Shown piece by piece: positions 1-8,100 of a stretch of 11,173 nucleotides of DNA. Every line of letters starts with the position of its first letter. Positions within the stretch are counted from its first letter, which is position 1. The notes beneath the pieces are model-generated. The model did not search any database. It worked only from the letters and a program-made list of their open reading frames with translations, and was not told the DNA's origin. Source of the DNA: Pigoraptor vietnamica. Lineage: Eukaryota; Opisthokonta; Filasterea. Location: contig CALSCQ010002753.1 in the NCBI GenBank assembly GCA_943704525.1, positions 1 through 11,173 of the forward strand. The letters are read 5' to 3'. The position numbers were made by a program, and so were the translations under genes.

Positions 1-158
1 GGGGGGGGGCACACACGCAGCCATTAGTGCTGAAAGAAAACAAATAATAAACGGGACGCCCATGCCAGCAATTCGGAAGAGTCGATGAAAGTGCGTGCCC
101 AAACTATAAGGGGCAACGGGAACGGGCACAGACGGGCGATCACGTGACAGGCGCGCAC
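1..158 (-). other. Partial intron 9 of gene A at the window edge
   Basis: The intron begins GTGCGC after the AAG codon at 159. A T-rich stretch ending TTTCTTTCAG stops at 30, but using it as acceptor would put TAA right after one codon. The following CACTAATGG (about 29-21) resembles the CTAAT branch sites of the other introns here. The true acceptor is therefore probably just outside the window, past the run of nine G (plus strand) at bases 1-9. Confidence 0.55.
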
Positions 159-732
159 CTTGACAATGTGCGTGTGTATCGGAATGAGCTCGAGAAAGTT
201 GTGGAAGATGAGGTCGAGGCGGTCACGTGGCAGCATGTGGCGCAGGCACTCGTAGTGCAGATCACGCGTCAGCTTGAGGTCTGCGGCGGGCATCAGTGTC
301 ACGGCATGGTTAGAGAAAATGAGGAGTAGTACAGACGAAGGGACGGGGCAGAATAAGAACGGAACACACAACATGCAAACACCCGACACCAATGCCCACC
401 GCTGAGGCACTGCCTCTCAGACAACCAGACCACAGGGCAAGCAAACACTCAATGCGACACACAATGCCCACCGCTGAGGTACTGCCTCTCAGACGACCAG
501 ACCACAGGGCAAGCAAACACTCAATGCGACACACAATGCCCACCGCTGAGGTACTGCCTCTCAGACAACCAGACCACAGGGCAAGCAAACACTCAATGCG
601 ACACACAATGCCCACCGCTGAGGTACTGCCTCTCCGTGTTGGCGAGCTCGACAATCGCCTCTTGCCGGCGGCGAATGGCGGGGGGCGTCGCGTCGTACAT
701 CTGGTGCCCAATGACGTCACGCCACGTGCGGC
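159..732 (-). other. Start of RhoGEF / Dbl-homology (DH) domain of gene A (exons 8-9)
   Basis: DH domains exchange GDP for GTP on Rho-family GTPases. Exon 8 (732-616) encodes TWRDVIGHQMY and then RRRQEAIVELANTERQYLS, which is the first conserved DH helix (R-Q-E-x-I-x-E-L-x-x-T-E-x-x-Y). Exon 9 (280-159) continues with DLKLTRDLHYE, then RLDLIFHNFLELIPIHTHIVK, matching the usual IFxNxxELxxxHxxxL block. The Asp codon linking them is split G|AC across the intron, so the domain only forms after the 72-bp repeat array is removed. Conserved region 3 and any PH domain lie beyond the left edge. Confidence 0.8.
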
Positions 733-3700
733 CTGCCGACCCGCAAGCTCATCGTAAGTCCACGGTCGATTACAAACGCAGCGTCCACAGACAGAGCCAA
801 AAGAATGTGCGCACGCGAACAAGGCCAACAGGCCCAGTCTCTAAATGTGCGCGGGGTATTCTGTCTGGACACGCGAAAACTTTGGCCGCAAGAACTGACA
901 GAGAACTGCGGGATTGAGCATCGTGCAACAGAGGGAGCGCGAGGAAGGGTAGCTCAATGCGGCACATTGCGGCAATCGGCGACACCCACCGGGACCCTCG
1001 AGATTTTCCGAGCGCAGCGACGGCTCTTCGAAGAGGTCGAGAAGGCGCGTGACGTAGGCCAGTGACTCCATCGCCGACTGCGCGTGAAAGCAAAAAAAAA
1101 AAGTTATGGTGGGGTTACAGGAAACGCAGTTACAAAAATAAAAAAAAATAAAAAAATTAAAGTTATGGTGGGGTTACAGGAAACGCAGCTGGCGATCCGA
1201 GGTACGAGTGCACGAGTAACAATCAAGAAGACGAAAATGCATCACCCACCGCCTTCACTTTGGCGCTGAGTCTTGTCTCTTTGCCGATCACGTGAGCGAT
1301 GCCCTCAATCTCGCTCGACACGGCCGCAATGATCACGGCAAGCTGGCTGCCGCACGTCGCGCGCGTCGCCGCATCGATTCTGGAGTGTAAACGCACGGGA
1401 TGGCGGGAGAGGAGCACATGTGTAAGTACGGTAGAAGGTAACGGGATGCGCGAAGGTCATGGGGTTATGCAAAAGTACTGAAGAATTGTCAGCACGGGCA
1501 CATTCCCTAATAGCTCACCGTCCCGTTCGGTCGAGCACGAGATGCACGGGCGTCGCAAGTGCCATGGACACGGCGGACGACAAATCCGACGCGTAGAGGC
1601 TTATGTGCGCTGCAGTTGCAAAGGGCGCCTCAGTATGGCAGTGCGCTGAAAGTGGACAGCAGCAGGAACCGAGGCACTCTGAAACCATGCCACTGAGACT
1701 GACGCACAACTGATCCATCACGTGATCCCGCACTGCGCACAAAAGCACCAAGGCACTCTGAACCATGCCACAGAGACTGACACGACCGATGCGTCACGTG
1801 ATCCCGCACTGCGCACAAAAGCACCAAGGCACTCTGAACCATGCCACACGACCGATGCGTCACGTGATCCCGCACTGCACGGCAGCAAAAAAATCCCAAG
1901 GGACTCTGAAAGCATGCCGCTGAGCGTGCGGGTCAGCAATCGATGCGTCACTTGATCACCCACACTGCCAGCGCTCAATGTGCTTGGCGAGCATCGTCAG
2001 AGTGACGTCCTTATTGTTGGGCTTGAGGCCAACCGAGTCCGTGCCGGCAGCCGCCATCAGCACCTGCGTAACAACAGCACGCGAGAACCGCCAAGTTACA
2101 GGACCACTGTCACAAAGGGGCATCGCGGGTTTGACTGCGTCGGGAGGAGAGAACGCAAGCGAATACATGACGCGGAACACACCTTCGCAACGAGCATGAG
2201 ATTGCGCCGCATCGTGGCACTCGCCACCGTTTTCCGCGACGCGCCAAAATTTTCGGGTACGCACAAGGCGGGCACCATAAACCTAGATTGGGGTCGTAGA
2301 ACAAGTGGTGTAAGAAACTGGGCGCTCTCACACGCATACGTACACCCGCACATCTCCACCGTGAATGCAAGCCCACAACAACGTAGCTCACCCGCAGCGC
2401 GCCACCACACGCACACGCACACGCACACATCCACACCATGAATGCGAGCCCACGCGACGCAATCCCCGCCCACCTGTGCATCAGCCACTCGGCCGCGGCC
2501 GTGACGCCGACCCTCGGATTGTCCGCGCCAAACGCTTCGTCGCACTCCTCCTTGATGCGCCTGCAGAGGTCGCGCAACAGCGGCGGCGCAACGCCCGCGG
2601 ACGCCGCAATGGCATCGACGGCGCACGCGCACGCGCCCACAAGCAGCCGCATGTTCTCCTCCGCCGTCTCCTTCGGCCCCAGCTTGTCCGTCGCAAGCTC
2701 AAACGAACCGCCGCTGCACGCCACCTTCTCCACGACGCCGCTCAGGGCCTCGGCGCGGTACGCAAACCCAATGCGCTCGATGTACTCCTTGATGACGCGC
2801 GAGTTTGCGTCGTGCTTTGCAAACAGCTGCGCGGCCGACGACGCCGACCGAACGGCGCCCTTGATGGCCTGCTGCACGAGCACGGGCGTCCCGGTAATGG
2901 TCGACCCGCTTTCCTCCATCACAATGTCCACCACGGAGCGCACGACGTCGTCGTCCGGCGACGCGTCCAGCAGCGCCAGCGTGAACACTTGGTCGCGCAA
3001 GAGCAGCCGCCGCATCGCAGGCCCCACAATCGTCGCGCGCAGTTCCGCGCGTGCGAGGCGCTCTTCCGGCGACAGGTCCGCGAACGAACACGCGGGGCCC
3101 CCGGAGGAGACAGGATGCCACACGTCGTTCGATCCCACGCCCTGGAGCGACTCTCTCGGACTGCTCGGCATGCCGTTCTCGGGCCGGGGCAGCATCTCGC
3201 AAGAGCTCGAGAGGGTCTGCGACTTCTTGAGCCCGGACAGCCGGCCCTTGACGGTGAAGAACGCCGAACGCTTCTTCGATAGAGGTGGGGTCGACGGCGC
3301 CGGCGATTCCGTGGACGACGCACGGCGCTGCGGTGTCGGAGAAGTCAATTCTGCCGGCGCTGCACTGGCGTCGGCCATGGAGGTTCGATTCGAGCGCAGT
3401 AGCAGCGGCGAATCGGCCGTGGGAAGCCGCATTCGGGGGCTGTCGCGGGCGGGGAAGCTACCCGTCTCTGCCACGTTTGAAATCCGCGGGCTCTTCTCCC
3501 TCTCCCTCTCGCGCTCCCGCGGCGACGGCACATTCGGTTCAGACATGCGCGGGCTGGAAGGGACCTTGAGCTCGTGCGACACGTCGGGCATCGAGGCGGC
3601 TCGCACCATGAGCGGGTCGTCGCCGTGTCCCGACCGCCCACGCAGCCGAAACGACGAGAAGAGCCCCTTCTTCTTCTTGTGAGGTTCGCTCTTGCTCATT

Positions 3701-4578
3701 GGCTCCTGCTCCGCGTCGCTGTGCTCGAGGCGCGCCGCCGAGGGCTGCGGGCGCGGCTCGGCCTCCCGCAACGCAGCCTGGTGGTGCCTTATCTTGTCCT
3801 CCACTTCGTCAAGAGCCTGCGCTCGTGTGACGCAATGAAGCCGTCAGAAGGTGCTGAGCAGCGAGAGCTCTCCTATTCCGTGCGCTCTAGCCCGCACGCT
3901 CGTCGGGATCACCCATGCATGCAGCACACGCGCGCACGCAGAATGACAATTACAGCGCTGCATATGCATCACACGCACAAATAGAACGCATGCCACGTAA
4001 TCCTCCCTCGCACAACGCGCACAAATAAATGCCCTCTCGCCACGTACCTTTCGCTTGGCCTTGTATTCGCGATCGAGCGCAGGCGGCGTGTCGTAGTACT
4101 GCTCCAGCTTCATAATCACCTCCAGCAGCGCCGCCTTCGCCGCATGCTGTTCCGCGCGCAGCGACTCGAGCTTCGGATCGCCGCCATCAGAAGCGGCGTC
4201 GATCGCAATGCCAATTCCGCCGGCGTCCGCTGCCGTGCGTCGCTTGACGAGCTGGTCGCGGTACTGCTTGAGCCGCTTGACCTTCTGCGTCTGGTTGAAG
4301 CACTCGTCCAAAAGCGTGTCGGGAGAGTCATAAAAGCGCTCGATCGTGCTCGTGAGAGACTCGAGCGTCGCCTCCTCCATCTCGATGCGCTCGTCAAGCC
4401 CAGCGAGGTCATCTTCTTGGATGTCCTCGAGGCCTCCGGGCTTTGCGAGCGTCGGAATGGGCGAAGGCGCACCCGACGAACCCGCGAGTGACTGCGTCGA
4501 CGAATTCATCGACGACGACAGCATCGACCCCGAAAAGAGGCTCGCGATGCTCGACGAGCGGCTTCGGCGCGACGACAT
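159..4578 (-). CDS. Gene A: coiled-coil / RasGAP-like / RhoGEF (DH) multidomain protein, 3' partial
   Basis: Spliced gene reading leftward, probably a regulator of Ras- and Rho-family GTPases (inferred from domains). Exons deduced from splice borders and phase: 4578-4048, 3816-2474, 2282-2183, 2063-1964, 1609-1519, 1379-1250, 1077-990, 732-616, 280-159. Every donor/acceptor pair has matching phase (0,2,0,1,2,0,1,1), giving 874 codons. The order is: Ser-rich N-terminus (1-55), coiled coil (about 57-200), Lys-rich patch (KKKK, about 224) and Pro/Ser linker to about 430, RasGAP-like domain (about 465-760), DH domain from about 797. The start is the first ATG after an in-frame TAG at 4602-4600. 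The last visible donor (AAG|GTGCGC at 158) opens an intron whose acceptor lies outside the window, so the C-terminus (rest of DH, probably PH) is missing. Eight of nine donors start GTG. A fungal, animal or amoebozoan affiliation cannot be decided. Confidence 0.85.
392..635 (-). repeat. 72-bp minisatellite carrying copies of an exon end plus 5' splice site (gene A intron 8)
   Basis: Three full units start at 392, 464 and 536 (exactly 72 bp each) and a 28-bp partial copy starts at 608. They differ at only two positions (C/T near unit base 17, A/G near unit base 32). On the gene strand each unit contains GAGAGGCAGTACCTCAGCG followed by GTGGGC (the leftmost unit has GTG for GTA in the exonic part). 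This is the last 19 nt of exon 8 and its donor. The genuine junction is at 616/615; decoy junctions fall at 544/543, 472/471 and 400/399. The array fills most of intron 8 (615-281). Using a decoy would stay in register but meet TGA after seven codons. Confidence 0.95.
1101..1188 (-). repeat. Direct duplication in gene A intron 6
   Basis: A perfect 29-bp direct repeat (AAGTTATGGTGGGG, then TTACAGGAAACGCAG) lies at 1101-1129 and 1160-1188, offset 59 bp, with an A-rich spacer. Both copies lie inside intron 6 (1249-1078); unlike the others, this unit does not include the donor. The right copy abuts CTGGCGATCC and the left copy follows a run of 11 A. Confidence 0.9.
1638..1963 (-). repeat. Degenerate 66-88-bp tandem array in gene A intron 4, derived from the exon 4 donor region
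   Basis: Units are anchored on GATGCGTCACGTGATCCCGC-like sequence (plus strand) starting near 1712, 1788 and 1854, with lengths 76, 66 and 88 bp and a more decayed copy at about 1638-1711. The anchor recurs at 1942 as GATGCGTCACTTGATCACCC, which is the real start of intron 4. On the gene strand the real junction reads GGCAGT|GTGGGTGATCAAGTGACGC. The copies read GCAGT|GCGGGATCACGTGACGC, so each preserves the exon/intron border but with donor GT changed to GC and small deletions. The units also share GGCACTCTGAA and CATGCC blocks. Confidence 0.85.
2349..2473 (-). repeat. Imperfect direct duplication in gene A intron 2 including a second donor-like site
   Basis: Two 28-bp blocks at 2349-2376 and 2426-2453 match at 24 of 28 positions. 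Each is preceded, on the gene strand, by a donor-like hexamer: GTGGGC at 2473 (the inferred donor, CACAG|GTGGGC) and GTGAGC at 2391 (GCGG|GTGAGC). A CACACG/CA-rich tract at about 2407-2430 separates them. The inferred donor at 2473 joins in phase to 2282 and restores the RasGAP motif. Confidence 0.7.
3974..4047 (-). repeat. Weak duplication of intron 1 start (gene A)
   Basis: On the gene strand the intron opens GTACGTGGCGAGAG...ATTTATTTGTGCG (4047-4018). A related block TTACGTGGCATGC...CTATTTGTGCG lies at about 4000-3974. Shared parts are TACGTGGC and ATTTGTGCG with an indel between. The copy has lost the donor GT. This fits the pattern of the other gene A introns, but short similarity in biased DNA could be chance. 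Confidence 0.4.
4048..4578 (-). other. Gene A exon 1: Ser-rich N-terminus and duplicated coiled coil
   Basis: Exon of 177 codons ending AAG|GTACGT (phase 0). The first 40 residues are dominated by Ser and Arg (MSSRRSRSSSIASLF), typical of a disordered, phosphorylatable tail. Residues from about 57 are charged and heptad-like. A segment with FYDSPDTLLDECF followed by a KVKRLKQYRDQL helix recurs about 90 residues later as YYDTPPALDREYK, followed across the intron by ALDEVEDKI. This points to two copies of one helical-hairpin unit. The coiled coil could dimerise the protein or bind a small GTPase, as HR1-type coils do; this is inference. Confidence 0.6.
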
Positions 4579-5117
4579 GGTTTCGCAGCGGTCGTCCCGC
4601 TACGAGGCGGGTGCGCGCAGTGACTTTGGGGCGACGAACATCAACGGCAAGAGGGACATGCGTCGATGCGCCCTCACAATCCAACACGTGACATGGACGA
4701 AAGTCGCCTTGCGCACCCCATGGCGACGCTGGGGGGACGGATCCCCACACAGCACACACACGACAGAAACGCAAACACTCGAGGGTAATAGTGTGCGTCC
4801 AAAGGAGCGCCGCGAAGAGCGTATTCCGAGACAGTGAACGATGCGGTAACGGTCACTGCGGCTAGATGCGCTCAAAAGAGAGTGAAGGGGGCTGCCAGGG
4901 GAAAAAACGAAGGTGGGAAGGACGTGCGCGGGAACACTGCACTCTGCCGTGCGCTTTTATGCGCTTGAACGAGGGCGTTGAAACACTGCGTGAGCCAAAA
5001 CACGCCTCTTATGGTAATGCAGAACCCTGATGGATATATATAGCATTTGACGCTACGCTATATTTAGATCTTCGTTGGGATGGATGCAAACATCACCACA
5101 ACGGGTTTTACTGTATA
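4579..5117 (-). promoter_or_regulatory. Spacer between genes B and A: 3' flank of B, promoter and leader of A
   Basis: No gene is supported here. Reading on the gene strand: just after the gene B stop there is AT-rich DNA with an inverted repeat (GCTATAT 5057-5063 against ATATAGC 5038-5044, 12-nt loop) and TATATATAT at about 5040-5032. No AATAAA is seen. A second TATA-like CATAAAAG sits near 4961-4954 inside a GCGC...GCGC palindrome. Minus-strand ATGs occur at 4721, 4694, 4659 and 4641, upstream of the chosen start. The TATA assignments are guesses. Confidence 0.35.
4600..4659 (-). other. Upstream ORF in the leader of gene A
   Basis: ATG at 4659-4657 opens a 19-codon frame ending in TAG at 4602-4600. 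It is in the same frame as, and 21 nt before, the gene A ATG at 4578. An inner ATG at 4641 shares the same stop. If the transcript starts upstream of 4659 this could reduce translation of gene A. If transcription starts further down it is irrelevant. Confidence 0.35.
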
Positions 5118-8100
5118 TTAGTTGTCGACGAGCGCCAGTCCAAAGTTGCGAAACATGGCGTCTCCCGCTGGCTCCCCATGGACGCTCGCTTCACTTTCGT
5201 CGCTGCGGAGCGAGAAGTCGAGAACACCCCCGAGAAACACGTGCACGTGATGGACCGCCGGCTGCCGCGCCGGCTGCGGTGGCGGCACCGGCGTGTTTGG
5301 CGAGGGCACCGTCCACCCGAGCATGTCGGCGCCGTATTCCAGCAGGGCCCGCTCAAGCATTTCCAAGAGAACGCTCTCGCCGCGGACGACGACGTGCTCT
5401 GGCGGCGGCTCGACGGGCTCGTCGTCCTCGTCGTCCTCGAAGTCGGCGCCGAACGCGGGGTTGATTGGCCCGTTACCAGCGCGTTGTGGAGCCCTAGCGC
5501 CTTGCCGCGGAGGTGTCTGGGAACCCGCCCCAAGCACGCGCCGGTAGTCTCTCAAAATCGCGCGAATGGTGCGCATGGCGAGGTATCGGTCACCCTGGGA
5601 GACTACGTCCGCGTCGTTCGCCGCGCCCGCGCGGAACGTGCGCATGAGATCGGGCCACGCAACGTCAGAGAACATTCCCAAAAATTCGATGACGCGGGCC
5701 GGCTTGAGGATCTGCCCGAGGTTCGCGAGCACGCAGGAGCGGTAGCTGGGTACGTCCATGTAGTCGGCGATGGCGCGCGCCGCCGAGAGCTCGGTCATGT
5801 TGCGCGTGGAAGTGTAGCGGCCCGTGTAGATAAAGTCGACTAGCTTTGCAAACGACTCGGGGTCGCACGACGGCAGCGAGATCTCGGAGGAGGACGCTTC
5901 GATGAAGTGCCCGCAGAGCATCGAGCGCGCCGTGAGCGAGGCCGATGCGATCACGATCTTGTTCAGCGGAAAGGCGACGCGGTTGGCGCCCACGACAAAC
6001 GTGACGTCGCAGAAGGTGCCGCGCAAGAGCGGAATGCCGCTCTCCTTGACCTCGGGTGCGGTCACCTTGTCGACGCGAGCCACTGCACATGCGAGAGCAC
6101 CAGTCAGGCTCTGCTTACACACTAGCGCTCCTAAGTGGGTACTTTGAACGACGCAGACAGTTCCCTCTACATACTCATTTTTTGGAGGTTGTCCGCGCTC
6201 GTCAACCGCAACAGTCTCTGGCGATCGTCTCCGACCAGTTCGAGGTGCCGCACGGCGTGCATCACGTAGGCCTCCCGGAACACGCGCCCCGCGTCCGTCG
6301 TGAGCGCAGCGAGTGCCTTCGCAAGCGCGGCAACACCGTCCGCCGTCTCGGGAACGTAGATCGTCTCTTCCATGGTCGCGTCGCACATCCCCGCCGACAC
6401 TGCCTTGATCTGCCCGATGAACGCGGCCGCGATCACGAACCCGGGAAAGGTCGTCACCAATCCGGACACGGCTTCCCGCAGTTGGCGTTCGGTGAGCGCG
6501 TCTGGCCACACCTTCACCTTTTCAAAGTCCGCGAGGGTGACCCGCGCGTCCTGCCACCGGCAACTCCGAAACGCCTCTGCCAGCTCGCCTGACTCGAGGC
6601 GTGCCGACAGTTCACCGCGCTGCGAGAGCACCTTGAGGCAGTTGCAGCCGAGGTCGCCGTTTCTGACAGCGACCATAATGCGCATGAGCGTGTCCGAATC
6701 GAGCGCGTTCAGGTGACCTGGGTTCTTGAAAAGGACGCCCTGGGGAAGCTGCGCGACAAACTCCTCGAACGTCTCCCCCGAGCAGCGAGCGGCAAGGTAC
6801 GTGATCACCTCCTGCGAAAGTGCCGCACATTAGTACGTCAACCCAAAAATAAAAGGATGAAATAGGCAGTGCGACAAAAAAAACAGACCAGACGTTATAA
6901 AAAGGGCGCAACCCGCCCAGTACCCGCCTGCACTGGGTTGGACGACTTGTCCGCGACCATGACTTCGAGTATCGTGAGCACCTCGGGGCGTCCCGCGTGC
7001 AGCTGCACCTGCGCCGCAAACGTGTCCTGCAGCAGCCGCTGCGTGGCGGGGAGCGACGTCTTCGGGTCGCGGGCAATGTAACCCAGGCAGAAGAACAGCT
7101 GGTTGATGGCCTGCATCCGCGCAACGAGCTCCTGTCGCGTGCTCCGCCCCGCCAGTGGCCGAGGGTCCATCGGCGCGCCTTCGTCCAGGTCGAACACAGC
7201 GGCGCCGATCTCTTCGTCCCATCGCGCCTTCGGAACGCCAGCCTGAGGCGCGCCACGGGGGACATGCAGGGTCCCGCGCGTGTCCGCATGACGCTGGCCA
7301 GGGGCGGCCTGGCTGCGCGCGGCCGCGTCGGCGTCCGTGAGGGTACGCGCAGACGTCAGTGCCCTGCCGATCGACTCGATCCAGTCCTGCACGTACGCGC
7401 CCACACCGAGGTGGCGAATTGTCTGCGCTACGCACAACGCCAGCCGTCCGTCAATTTCCTCCCAAGGCCCGTTGAAGAAGCGCACGTTCGAGAGCCCCGT
7501 CGCCTTGACGTGGGCAACGACGGCGCGCGCAGCGTCGAGGACCAAGTGCTTTCGCTCCAGAAAGGCAAGCAGCAATTCGACGAGGGATTTGCGCTGCGGG
7601 CACTGGTCGGATGCAAAGGCGCCCTCGACGACGAGGGGCATCGCCGGTTTGGCGGCCTCGCCCCACAGCGCGCGGCACTCGCGGGTCGACAGCTTCTCGT
7701 AAAGAGAGACGCCGCGCGTGTCCTTGAGCGCCGCGACCATCTCCTTAAGCGCTGTCTTCGACTGGCCGGCAAGAAGAAGGAACAGTTGGTCGACGCGCGC
7801 GTTGGCGAGCGGCGCATACCGCTGAAGCAGCCGCGAGAGGCGCTCGTTGTGCCCCTCGGCGATCCTCTCCTTTGCGTTGCACACGGCGGCGGCCGCGCCC
7901 TTGAGGTGGATGGGGCCAATCGCCTTCCACAGCGCCTTTCGCGCCCAGTTCGTCTTCTGTGCAAGCTCGATCAGCGTGTCCACGCCAAACAGCACAGCGT
8001 CCGAGACCGTCAGCCAGTTCACAAAATCGACAATCGCCGTCACCGCCACCTCGCGGGTCAGCAGCGGAAACAGCTGGCGGAAGCCGCATATCCGCACGTA

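Larger units (their letters stand above)
1250..2955 (-). other. RasGAP-like domain of gene A (spans exons 2-6)
   Basis: RasGAP domains stimulate GTP hydrolysis by Ras-family proteins using an arginine finger held by a second, stabilising arginine. Hallmarks visible here are the helix with LFAKHDANS...EYIERIGFAYR (about residues 508-530), the stabilising-arginine block LMHR|FMVPALCVPENFG (622-638, matching FLR-x-[IV]-x-PAI-x-P-E-x-F-G of the family), and MRRNLMLVAK|VLMAAAG (about 649-665, matching RNLxxIAKxLQ). The second block is rebuilt exactly by splicing 2474 to 2282 (AG+G = Arg), and the third by joining 2183 to 2063, which supports those junctions. The arginine-finger position after LF is Ala, so catalysis may be lost. 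The C-terminal limit is approximate. Confidence 0.8.

Noticed and set aside
29-32. Splice acceptor TTTCTTTCAG as the start of the next gene A exon
   Set aside because: In the required phase 0 it would read CAC TAA and end the protein in the middle of the DH domain; CACTAATGG is better explained as a branch site.
392-635. CRISPR-like direct repeats
   Set aside because: Units are contiguous 72-bp copies with no unique spacers, in a spliced eukaryotic gene.
310-828. Open frames through the 72-bp array on both strands encoding a 24-residue repeat peptide
   Set aside because: 72 is a multiple of three, so any stop-free frame repeats. These frames disagree with the DH-domain frame, which needs this region to be an intron with junctions at 616 and 280.
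901-989. Similarity of the intron 7 start (CGCATTGAG after the donor) to the 72-bp unit
   Set aside because: The shared stretch is only about 9-16 bp with mismatches; too short to claim common origin.
1700-1960. Repeated CACGTG (E-box-like) sites in the intron 4 array as an enhancer
   Set aside because: They are part of the repeat unit derived from the intron start, so their recurrence is explained by the duplication; there is no independent evidence of factor binding.
2438-3682. 414-codon open frame on the plus strand
   Set aside because: It lies opposite gene A exon 2, whose minus-strand frame carries the RasGAP motifs and splices in phase. GC-rich coding DNA often leaves the opposite strand open; the product has no recognisable domain.
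6922-6940. GTACTG at 6924 as the donor of gene B intron 3
   Set aside because: It is phase 1, while the only plausible acceptor before exon 4 needs phase 0; using it would shift the frame.
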